Shown piece after piece: positions 1-5,823 of a stretch of DNA of 7,213 nucleotides. A model generated the notes under the pieces. It saw only the letters and a program-made list of their open reading frames with translations. It did no database searches and was not told the DNA's origin. The stretch's first letter is position 1. Each line of letters starts with the position of its first letter. The stretch comes from Vulcanimicrobiota bacterium (GTDB taxonomy: Bacteria; Vulcanimicrobiota; Vulcanimicrobiia; Vulcanimicrobiales; Vulcanimicrobiaceae), in the NCBI GenBank assembly GCA_003155175.1, contig PMFP01000147.1, positions 137-7,349 of the forward strand. The letters run 5' to 3'. The translations under genes and the position numbers were made by a program.

Positions 1-654
1 TGCCCGCTGGTGATTCGCACGCCGTACGGCGGCGGCGTTCGCGGCGCGCTCTCGCACTCGGTATCGGTCGAGGCGCTCTTCTATCACGTTCCCGGCCTCA
101 AGATCGTCGCGCCCGCCTTCCCGGCCGACGTCAAGGGCTTGCTCAACGCGGCGATCGACGATCCCGATCCCGTGCTGTTTCTCGAACACAAGAAGACGTA
201 TCGCCTGATCAAAGGCGAAGTGCCCGACGGACACTACACGATCCCGATCGGCAAAGCCAACGTCATCAAGGAAGGCACGCAACTGAGCGTGGTGTCGTAC
301 GGGCTGTACGTACACTGGGCGCTCGAAGCGGCCAACGAACTCGAAAAGGACGGCATCTCGGTTGAAGTCATCGACCTGCGCTCGATCCGTCCGATGGACA
401 AGGGCACGATCCTGAGCAGCGTCGCGAAGACGCGCAAGCTCCTCATCGTGCACGAAGACAACAAGTTCGGCGGGATCGGCGCGGAGATCAGCGCGATGGT
501 CGCCGAGGAGGCGCTCTTCAACCTCGATGCGCCGATTCGCCGCCTCTGCGCGCCGGACGTTCCGGCGATGGGCTACGCGCTTCCGCTCGAGGAAGAGTAC
601 ATGAGTTCGCCGGCCGAGATGGCGCAGGCCATGCGCGAGCTGGCGCGGTTCTAA
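1..654 (+). CDS. 2-oxo acid dehydrogenase E1 component, beta subunit (5' truncated)
   Basis: The reading frame is open from the first base to a TAA at 652-654, giving 217 residues; the start lies outside the window. The family is normally about 325 residues, so roughly the first third is missing. The visible part begins with CPLVIRTPYGGGVRGALSHS, a hallmark of the thiamine-diphosphate-binding pyrimidine domain of E1 beta subunits. It continues into the transketolase C-terminal domain, with HEDNKFGGIGAEI and then APIRRLCAPDVPAMGY near the end. With the alpha subunit (presumably upstream), E1 decarboxylates a 2-oxo acid and reductively acylates the lipoyl arm of E2 in the cytoplasm. The E2 gene follows after 23 nt, consistent with one operon. 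Motifs fit the branched-chain (2-oxoisovalerate) or pyruvate type; I favour branched-chain because of the neighbouring E2, but the substrate cannot be fixed from sequence alone. Confidence 0.93.
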   Translation, partial: CPLVIRTPYGGGVRGALSHSVSVEALFYHVPGLKIVAPAFPADVKGLLNAAIDDPDPVLFLEHKKTYRLIKGEVPDGHYTIPIGKANVIKEGTQLSVVSYGLYVHWALEAANELEKDGISVEVIDLRSIRPMDKGTILSSVAKTRKLLIVHEDNKFGGIGAEISAMVAEEALFNLDAPIRRLCAPDVPAMGYALPLEEEYMSSPAEMAQAMRELARF

Positions 655-677
655 GCACCAAAGGACGGGATAAAACG

Positions 678-2015
678 ATGGCCACGACGATCACGATGCC
701 GCAGCTCGGCGAAACCGTCACCGAAGGGACGGTCGCGCAATGGCTCAAGAAGCCCGGCGACGCCGTCGAGAAATACGAAGCCTTCGTTGAAGTCTCGACC
801 GACAAAGTCAACGCCGAGGTCCCCTCGCCCGTAACCGGCACCATTCGCGAACTGCTGGTCAAGGAAGGCGAGACCGTCGCGACCGGCACCGCGATCGCCG
901 TCATCGACGACGTCGGCGCCGCTACCGAAAGCGCCCCGGCGCCCGCTCCCGCCGCATCGCACGAACCCGCCAAAGCGTCCGCTCCCGACGCGCATCCCGC
1001 GCAGGGTGCATCACACAATGGCGCGGCTGCGGCGCATGCGTCCGCGAACGGCGCCGATCTCGAAGCTGCGCTGCGCAAGGCCTCGCCGGCGGTTCGCAAA
1101 CTCGCGCGCGAACACCAAGTGGACATCCGCGCGCTGGCCGGCAGCGGCGCGAACGGCCGCGTGACGGCCGAAGACGTGCTCACCGCCGCGCGCATGGGAC
1201 CGGCAGCCGCCGTCGGACAAGCGATCTCCGTGGGAACGAACTTCGCGGCAACAGGCGCGCCCGCGCACGCTCCGTCCGCTCCACCGCCTTCGGGAACGTC
1301 CACATATTCGCAGCCGATTCCGGGGACGGTCATTCCGCTCAACCAAGCCCGGCGCATCATCGCCGAACGCATGGTCGAATCCAAGCACACCGCGCCGCAC
1401 GCGTGGTCCATGGTCGAAGTGGACGTCACGAATTTGTGGAAATGGCGGATGCGCGAGAAGGATCGCTTCGAGCGCGAGACCGGCTACAAACTCACGCTGC
1501 TGCCCTTCTTCATCCGCGCGGTCGTCGAGTCGCTCGGCGCGTTCCCGCTTATGAACGCGCGCTTCACGCCCGAGGGCATCTACGTCAACAAAGAGATCAA
1601 CGTCGGCATCGCGATCGGTCTTGCCACAAACTTGGTCGTACCGGTCGTCCGCGATGCCGAAAAACTCTCGATCAAGGGCCTGGCGACAGCGGCCGGCGCG
1701 CTCATCGACCGCGCCCGGCGCGGCAAGCTCGGCGTGGACGATCTCGCGGGTGGAACGTTCACCGTCAACAACAACGGCGCGAACGGCAGTTGGGCCTCGG
1801 CCCCGATCATCAACGGTGGCCAAGCCGGCATCGTCACGATGGAAACGGTCGTCAAGAAACCGGTCGTCCGCGACGACGACGCGATCGCCATCCGCCACAT
1901 GATGAACTCCTGTCTCTCGCTCGACCACCGCGTCGTGGACGGCTTCGTCGCGAGCGGCTTCTTAGCCGATCTCAAGAAGCGCCTCGAAGCCATGGGCCCC
2001 GACGGCAATCTCTAA
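678..2015 (+). CDS. Dihydrolipoamide acyltransferase (E2 of a 2-oxo acid dehydrogenase complex)
   Basis: A complete 445-residue E2, which transfers the acyl group from the lipoyl arm to CoA and forms the core of the complex. Residues 1-77 are a lipoyl domain; the lipoylated lysine is K43 in EVSTDKVNAEV. Residues about 78-133 are a flexible Ala/Pro/His-rich linker. Residues about 135-171 are the peripheral subunit-binding domain (SPAVRKLAREHQVDIRAL, then GSGANGRVTAEDV), which docks E1 or E3. A second linker leads to the catalytic domain from about 215, with the active-site motif DHRVVDG (H417, D421). The stretch HTAPHAWSMVEVDVTNLWKW resembles branched-chain E2 proteins. The ATG at 678 is preceded by AAGGACGGGA (661-670), a serviceable though slightly distant ribosome binding site. 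Composition is very GC-rich, which creates long false frames on both strands. No E3 gene is in the window. Confidence 0.95.
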   Translation: MATTITMPQLGETVTEGTVAQWLKKPGDAVEKYEAFVEVSTDKVNAEVPSPVTGTIRELLVKEGETVATGTAIAVIDDVGAATESAPAPAPAASHEPAKASAPDAHPAQGASHNGAAAAHASANGADLEAALRKASPAVRKLAREHQVDIRALAGSGANGRVTAEDVLTAARMGPAAAVGQAISVGTNFAATGAPAHAPSAPPPSGTSTYSQPIPGTVIPLNQARRIIAERMVESKHTAPHAWSMVEVDVTNLWKWRMREKDRFERETGYKLTLLPFFIRAVVESLGAFPLMNARFTPEGIYVNKEINVGIAIGLATNLVVPVVRDAEKLSIKGLATAAGALIDRARRGKLGVDDLAGGTFTVNNNGANGSWASAPIINGGQAGIVTMETVVKKPVVRDDDAIAIRHMMNSCLSLDHRVVDGFVASGFLADLKKRLEAMGPDGNL

Positions 2016-2424
2016 GTCCACCCCTGGTGTATGGCGAGTCGGTCGCGCAAAGCCGCGGGCACAATGTCAGCCGAGCGCGTGTTACGGGGTGGTCGTGGCG
2101 CATTGTGCGAAAATGCTGGAGTTCTGCGACAGACGTTTTGCAAGCGGCGCACCTAACAATATGACACCGCCGAAACCACGCGACGGCTCTTGGATGAGGT
2201 TTCCAGACCCCTGGAGCCGCCAAACATCGGGTAGTCCGGCGATAGACCGGAAATCAACGTTTAATGTCGAAAAAGCTATCAATAACGAGATCGAAGTGCC
2301 CTCGTAAAATACAGCGTTCCGTCTATAGGAAAAGTGCCGTGGCAATAGCATCTGCTCGTCAACATCGGACGGCGCCATGTCTTAGCGGCCCTTTACGGTT
2401 TAGCCGCAATGGCGGGTTCCCCGC
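2016..2424 (+). other. Intergenic region without a convincing gene
   Basis: About 400 bp between E2 and the lipoprotein gene. The sequence becomes less GC-rich from about 2100 onward. The longest forward frame (2089-2307, or 2161-2307 from an ATG) has no Shine-Dalgarno sequence and no family resemblance. Visible structure is modest: an 8-bp inverted repeat GCACAATG/CATTGTGC (2059-2066 and 2101-2108), a GCGGC/GCCGC pair (2385-2389 and 2403-2407), and a 5-bp hairpin GCGGG-TTC-CCCGC (2412-2424) directly against the GTG start of the next gene. No stem followed by a T-run marks a terminator for the E1-E2 operon, and no promoter could be called. The region should hold the promoter of the following two-gene unit, but I cannot place it. 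Confidence 0.6.
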
Positions 2425-4236
2425 GTGAACGACTTCCGTAAGGGATTGCCCAAGCTGCTTGGCGCCATCCTCTGCACTTGCGCCTTCATTGCAGGCTGCG
2501 GCGGGCACCAAGGCGCCGTTCCCGCCGTGGAGCAGGCTGGAATGCGCGGTTCAGAACAAGCGCTCAACGATCAAGCCGTCAATCCAGCCGCCACCCCGCT
2601 CGCCGCATGCGCTGAAACCTCAGGGCCCGGCGCCGCCGTCGCTATCCAGCAGAACACTCAAGGCCAAAACGTTCGTTTTGGCGGCATGACATCAAAGTAT
2701 GCATCTAGTGGGTCTAGACCGCGGGGAACCGCAACCGCCACAATGCCTCACGTCCGAGTTCGCCCCGCGACCGAATCGGCTTTAACCCAAATTAATTGCG
2801 CCCTTGACCCGTCGGCATCGGTGACGAAGACTTTCCCCGTTTGGGTATGCGGAACACCAAAGTGGACTCCGTACTCTGACCGCTATATCAGCGTGACCGT
2901 GAATTCCTCGGGGTCGAGCGCTTGCCCCAGTGGGCAATTCCAATCGGTAAACGTGAATTTGACGGTCAAGCGGACGGCCTTGGAAATTCCAGGCGGCTCC
3001 GATGGCATTCAATTAAGCGGAGTCAACACTGGTGGTCTCGCTGTCCTCGTTATCGTTCCGGCCACGATCGAAATACAAGACCTAAACGTGACCGCGGGAA
3101 ATAACGTGGTTAGCTCGCCTGCCCCGACTCCCTCACCGATTATGATAGGACAGCAGGTGCAGTTCAAAGCGGTCGCGGTTCGAGGAACGATCCAAGGCGA
3201 GGTAACGTGGGCTTTCGCTTCGCCGTCCGCGAATAACGTCGTATCGAGTTACATGCATTTCGATACGCCTTCGCCGGCGCCCAGGTCGACGGCGCCGCCG
3301 GCACCGAACTCTCTCGCGAACCCAGAAACCGTCGCCCAGGCGGGTCTCCATCAAAACCCCATCCCTTTTTTCTGGCTAAAGGGCGTAACCCAGCATGCTT
3401 GGGTGACCGCCATGGTTCAGACTCAAAGCGCGGGGTTCAATCTTGGAGTAGCGCGGGCTGTGCGGGCGGACGTCTACTATCCGATTGAAGCGCCGACGCC
3501 GTATTCCGCAGTGGGCACGACGACGAGCACCGGATCTCAAGTTTCCCTGTACGGAGAGACCACATATCTCAAGCAACAGGACGCGACGTGCCCGAGTCCG
3601 ACCGCGTCGCCCTTGCCTGCTGGGTTATCGTTTGTAGAAGCAATACATCTCGGAAACGAGTGCAGGCCTCACGGAATCGACTGGGTCTATCGCGCCACGG
3701 TGCCCGCCATTGGCGACGGAATCATTTACATGGTTCAACTAGTTAAGTTATCGGCGGCATTTTCCCCAGATAAGACGACCGCATACGGAAACGGAATGTA
3801 TAATCTTGACGGAGACTATCCATATCAGGGCGGGTTCGTCTGGGAACCGGGTAATGCTTTGCCATGGGCTGTCCTCAGCGGCGGCGCGAGCGCGACTCTT
3901 ACCGGAGCATTCGACGCTCCCGCCACAATATTAGACTATCTGGGATGCACGAGTATCACGCGAAGCGACTCGTTCACCGATTACTTCATGTACCAGCCAA
4001 CGCAAACCGCATCGCGGCCATCTATTCCCGTCACGATAGCCACGATGTCCTGGTCGTGGGCCGGCACAGCCATATCGACCGGCAAGGATGATTGGTCAAA
4101 GAAATCCGTGACTAGCCCAGCCGTGCAAATCGCTAGTTCCCCATCAAGTGTTCTTCCCAGTTGGCCTGGGAACAATGATACGATACTGGCTTCGATTCCG
4201 CCGTATCCGTGCCCCACTCCGACGCCTGTGCCATAA
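2425..4236 (+). CDS. Uncharacterised Ser/Thr/Pro-rich lipoprotein with an Ig-like segment
   Basis: A 603-residue protein of no family I recognise. It starts with a lipoprotein signal peptide: charged R5, K6 and K10, a hydrophobic stretch, and the lipobox I22-A23-G24-C25, so Cys25 should be lipidated and the protein anchored in the envelope. Residues about 238-275 (PIMIGQQVQFKAVAVRG, then EVTWAF with W262) resemble a bacterial Ig-like (Big_2-type) strand pattern; this is a tentative match. The motif NNVVSS occurs on both sides of that segment (226-231 and 270-275) with different codons. A Pro-rich spacer follows (DTPSPAPRSTAPPAP), and the protein ends in PYPCPTPTPVP. The GTG at 2425 is the only plausible start, since TAG lies in frame at 2401, and its Shine-Dalgarno is weak. 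The uninterrupted frame over 1.8 kb at moderate GC supports a real gene. It probably forms an operon with the next gene, 12 nt downstream. Function is unknown; surface display or adhesion is only a guess. Confidence 0.82.
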   Translation: MNDFRKGLPKLLGAILCTCAFIAGCGGHQGAVPAVEQAGMRGSEQALNDQAVNPAATPLAACAETSGPGAAVAIQQNTQGQNVRFGGMTSKYASSGSRPRGTATATMPHVRVRPATESALTQINCALDPSASVTKTFPVWVCGTPKWTPYSDRYISVTVNSSGSSACPSGQFQSVNVNLTVKRTALEIPGGSDGIQLSGVNTGGLAVLVIVPATIEIQDLNVTAGNNVVSSPAPTPSPIMIGQQVQFKAVAVRGTIQGEVTWAFASPSANNVVSSYMHFDTPSPAPRSTAPPAPNSLANPETVAQAGLHQNPIPFFWLKGVTQHAWVTAMVQTQSAGFNLGVARAVRADVYYPIEAPTPYSAVGTTTSTGSQVSLYGETTYLKQQDATCPSPTASPLPAGLSFVEAIHLGNECRPHGIDWVYRATVPAIGDGIIYMVQLVKLSAAFSPDKTTAYGNGMYNLDGDYPYQGGFVWEPGNALPWAVLSGGASATLTGAFDAPATILDYLGCTSITRSDSFTDYFMYQPTQTASRPSIPVTIATMSWSWAGTAISTGKDDWSKKSVTSPAVQIASSPSSVLPSWPGNNDTILASIPPYPCPTPTPVP

Positions 4237-4250
4237 AAGGAGATCTCCTT
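4237..4250 (+). promoter_or_regulatory. Palindromic ribosome binding site of the small secreted protein gene
   Basis: AAGGAGATCTCCTT is a perfect 14-bp palindrome. Its left half contains a strong Shine-Dalgarno (AAGGAG, 4237-4242), six bases before the TTG start at 4249. Its right half (CTCCTT) is anti-Shine-Dalgarno-like and overlaps the first two bases of the start codon. The Shine-Dalgarno also begins immediately after the stop codon of the upstream lipoprotein gene (TAA, 4234-4236), which suggests coupled translation. Any regulatory use of the palindrome, such as RNA pairing or protein binding, is inference. Confidence 0.6.
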
Positions 4251-4773
4251 GAAATGCGCGATTGCGGCCGCCGCCATCTTGTTCGCCCTCGCTCCATCGC
4301 TTGCTGACGGCCAGAGTGCCCAGCAATCTGCAAACTCTGCAGATCCGGCCGTCCGCACCCTTAGCTCAAAGACGCCATCGGCCTCAATATCGGTCAGGTT
4401 TTGGCGGGTCTATAAGCCTTCGATTCCGCGAGTGTTTTTTTCAGATATCTGGGTTTCGCAACCCGCGCGCCTAAACTGTATGACATACGCGGACTTTCGG
4501 TACGACCTGCGGGACAGCGAATCTCGCCATGTTGATACAGTTGACGTATCGCAATTATTGGATGTCCCGTCGCAACCGATGTTCATCGAGGTGCACGCTG
4601 GGCCAGGTTGTCCGTATGGGCTTCGATCCGCGGGGCGTTTTAAGTTCTCACTCGATCTTCTCTACCCGCATCTTCCCTCCGGCGCGTACACACTAACGGT
4701 CACCTTTGCTCCTAAAGACCGCTCGGTCCCACCGACAAATCTGCCAACCATGTCGTTCGAAATCTCGGACTAA
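4249..4773 (+). CDS. Small secreted beta-rich protein, uncharacterised
   Basis: A 174-residue protein of unrecognised family. The first 19 residues form a signal peptide (MKCAIAAAAILFALAPSLA) with a plausible signal peptidase I site after S17-L18-A19, so it should be exported to the periplasm or beyond. Cys3 lies before the hydrophobic core and is not a lipobox. The mature part contains two Cys (C77 and C121), which could form a disulfide, and ends in a beta-strand-like segment (SGAYTLTVTFAPKD) typical of Ig-like or carbohydrate-binding folds; this is a shape resemblance only. The TTG start is chosen because a strong AAGGAG lies six bases upstream and the signal peptide begins right there. 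The gene follows the large lipoprotein by 12 nt, so the two probably act together in the envelope. Sequence is less GC-rich than E2 or queDE. Confidence 0.8.
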   Translation: MKCAIAAAAILFALAPSLADGQSAQQSANSADPAVRTLSSKTPSASISVRFWRVYKPSIPRVFFSDIWVSQPARLNCMTYADFRYDLRDSESRHVDTVDVSQLLDVPSQPMFIEVHAGPGCPYGLRSAGRFKFSLDLLYPHLPSGAYTLTVTFAPKDRSVPPTNLPTMSFEISD

Positions 4774-4820
4774 GTCATGACACGCGTCGCGATCTAGCCA
4801 CCGGAAGGGCGGAACAGAAC

Positions 4821-5201
4821 CTGCAAATTCGCAAGCACTTTCGTTTCGAGGCCGCGCACGAGCTGCCGTTCCATGCGGGTAAGTGCGCTCGCATGCACGG
4901 CCATTCGTACCGGCTCGAAGTCGCCATCCGTGGGCCGCTGCAGAGCGACGGGCCGGCGCGCGGCATGATCGAGGATTTCGAGACGATCAAACGCGTCGTC
5001 CACGTCCAAGCCGTGGACCTGCTCGATCATCAAACGCTCAACGATTTCATCGAGAATCCCACCGCCGAACGCATCGCGATATGGATTTGGGAGCGCCTCG
5101 CTCCGCAGCTGCAAGGCCTCGACGAAATCGTTCTCTGGGAGACGGCGAACAGTTGCGCGGTCTTGAGCCGCGGCGATTTCCACGATGCTTCAGCTCGCTG
5201 A
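4821..5201 (+). CDS. queD: 6-carboxy-5,6,7,8-tetrahydropterin synthase
   Basis: QueD converts 7,8-dihydroneopterin triphosphate to 6-carboxytetrahydropterin, the second step of preQ0/queuosine synthesis, in the cytoplasm. From 4821 the product is 126 residues, matching the family (about 120). The Zn ligands are visible: H13 in FRFEAAH, and H26 and H28 in MHGHSY. The catalytic Cys is C22 in AGKCARMHGH. Other family landmarks are LLDHQTLND (D69, H70), NPTAE, and E107 in LWETANSC. The frame has no ATG, GTG or TTG between its upstream TAA (4713) and the internal ATG at 4893, which would remove H13 and C22. CTG at 4821 gives (M)QIRKHFRFEAAH, the usual N-terminus length, with GGA (4811-4813) seven bases upstream. 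I therefore propose a CTG start; a start lost by mutation or sequencing error is the alternative. Its 3' end overlaps queE by 17 nt. Confidence 0.9.
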   Translation: MQIRKHFRFEAAHELPFHAGKCARMHGHSYRLEVAIRGPLQSDGPARGMIEDFETIKRVVHVQAVDLLDHQTLNDFIENPTAERIAIWIWERLAPQLQGLDEIVLWETANSCAVLSRGDFHDASAR

Positions 5202-5763
5202 GATCTTCTACAGCGTCCAAGGCGAAGGGACGTGGACCGGGACCCCCGCCGTGTTCGTTCGCCTCGCCGGTTGCAATCTGGCCTGCGGCTTCTGCGACAC
5301 CGACTACTCGCTCAAATTCCTGGCCTCGCCCGCCGACGTCGTGCGGCGCGTGCGCGACGAAGGCGGCGAGTGCCCGATGGTCGTGCTCACCGGCGGCGAA
5401 CCGCTGGCGCAGCGCGAAACGGCCGATCTGATTCAAGCACTCCGAGCCGACGGACGCCGCGTTCACATCGAGTCCAACGGTACGATCTTCTCCCCGCTTC
5501 CCGAAGGCGTCTGGCTCTGCGTCTCGCCGAAAGAACGCGTGGACCCGCGCATGGCCGCGCGCGCCGACGAAGCCAAGCTGATCGTCGAGAACGAGCGCGT
5601 GCCCGAAGAACACCTCCCGCTCTTCACGCACCTCGACACGATCTTGCTTCAACCCGAAAGCAACAAGCCGCCAAACGTCGCCGCCGCGCTAGCCTACGCG
5701 CAGACGCATCCCGAGCGCTTCCGCCTCTCGCTCCAAACCCACAAGTTTATTGGTGTTCGTTAA
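5185..5763 (+). CDS. queE: 7-carboxy-7-deazaguanine synthase (radical SAM)
   Basis: QueE uses S-adenosylmethionine and a [4Fe-4S] cluster to rearrange 6-carboxytetrahydropterin into 7-carboxy-7-deazaguanine, directly after QueD in the preQ0/queuosine pathway. The 192-residue product is at the short end for the family. It begins with the substrate-end motif EIFYSVQGEGTWTG, followed by the cluster-binding C30xxxC34xxC37 (GCNLACGFCDTDYS). Then come VVLTGGEP (69-73) for SAM binding, ESNGT (96-100) and CVSPK (112-116), and it finishes with the conserved C-terminus SLQTHKFIGVR. The ATG at 5185 lies inside queD, so the two are probably translationally coupled. The protein looks complete, yet its last coding stretch (5721-5750) is duplicated 1.46 kb downstream, suggesting that the 3' end was an insertion site. 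No queC follows within the window. Confidence 0.95.
   Translation: MLQLAEIFYSVQGEGTWTGTPAVFVRLAGCNLACGFCDTDYSLKFLASPADVVRRVRDEGGECPMVVLTGGEPLAQRETADLIQALRADGRRVHIESNGTIFSPLPEGVWLCVSPKERVDPRMAARADEAKLIVENERVPEEHLPLFTHLDTILLQPESNKPPNVAAALAYAQTHPERFRLSLQTHKFIGVR
5721..5750 (+). repeat. Direct repeat, left copy (inside the 3' end of queE)
   Basis: These 30 bp match 7184-7213 in the same orientation at 29 of 30 positions, with 25 bp exact at 5726-5750 against 7189-7213. The sole mismatch is C5725 against A7188. This copy encodes the QueE residues RLSLQTHKF. Within it, AAAC and GTTT flank a 6-base centre CCACAA (5735-5748). Confidence 0.9.
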
Positions 5764-5777
5764 GCAGGCGCCGGGCC

Positions 5778-5812
5778 GACCCCACGAAGTCGGAACGAAC
5801 CCCAAGAGTCGG
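5778..5812 (+). repeat. Two imperfect 16-nt direct repeats upstream of the second lipoprotein gene
   Basis: GACCCCACGAAGTCGG (5778-5793) and GAACCCCAAGAGTCGG (5797-5812) are near-copies with a 19-nt period, ending just before the ribosome binding site of the lipoprotein gene. CCGAC (5776-5780) and GTCGG (5789-5793) also form a small inverted repeat. A protein-binding site or slippage product is possible; the evidence is weak. Confidence 0.3.
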
Positions 5813-5813
5813 T

Positions 5814-5823
5814 AAGGATCCTC
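5814..5823 (+). promoter_or_regulatory. Shine-Dalgarno and leader deciding the TTG start of the second lipoprotein gene
   Basis: AAGGA (5814-5818) stands five bases before the TTG at 5824. It is followed by TCCTCTTG, so AGGATCCT is an 8-bp palindrome and the Shine-Dalgarno again faces its own complement just ahead of a TTG, as at 4237-4250. Confidence 0.6.

Noticed and set aside
518..1928. Long reverse-strand frames (518-1429, 1011-1928) and a forward frame at 1403-2164 across E2
   Set aside because: They are by-products of the GC-rich codons of E2: low-complexity Ala/Arg/Asp sequences, no motifs, no ribosome binding sites, and they overlap a well-identified gene.
2059..2108. 8-bp inverted repeat GCACAATG/CATTGTGC as a terminator or operator
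   Set aside because: The arms are 34 nt apart, with no T-run, and such a pair is expected by chance with appreciable frequency in a 400-bp region.
2151..2157. ACCTAAC matching the inverse core of an integron attC site (RYYYAAC)
   Set aside because: No partner GTTRRRY core with complementary arms occurs downstream, so the attC structure is missing; a 7-base degenerate match is expected by chance.
2138..2162. TTGCAA and CAATAT as a possible promoter
   Set aside because: The spacing is only 13 bases, too short for a sigma-70-type promoter, and the elements are weak.
2089..2307. Small forward frame in the intergenic region (48 codons plus stop from the ATG at 2161)
   Set aside because: No Shine-Dalgarno, no recognisable motif, and an overlapping reverse frame of similar quality; nothing favours coding.
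2409..2441. Ten-codon frame (MAGSPRERLP) overlapping the start of the large lipoprotein gene, a possible leader peptide
   Set aside because: It has no ribosome binding site and no regulatory features; frames this short are common.
2042..4799. Loose similarity between GTCGCGCAAAGCC (2042-2054) and GTCGCGATCTAGCC (4786-4799) as borders of the accessory block
   Set aside because: Only short interrupted matches, not distinguishable from chance in GC-rich sequence.
4893..5201. ATG at 4893 as the queD start
   Set aside because: It would remove the conserved FEAAH histidine and the catalytic cysteine, which are plainly encoded upstream in the same frame.
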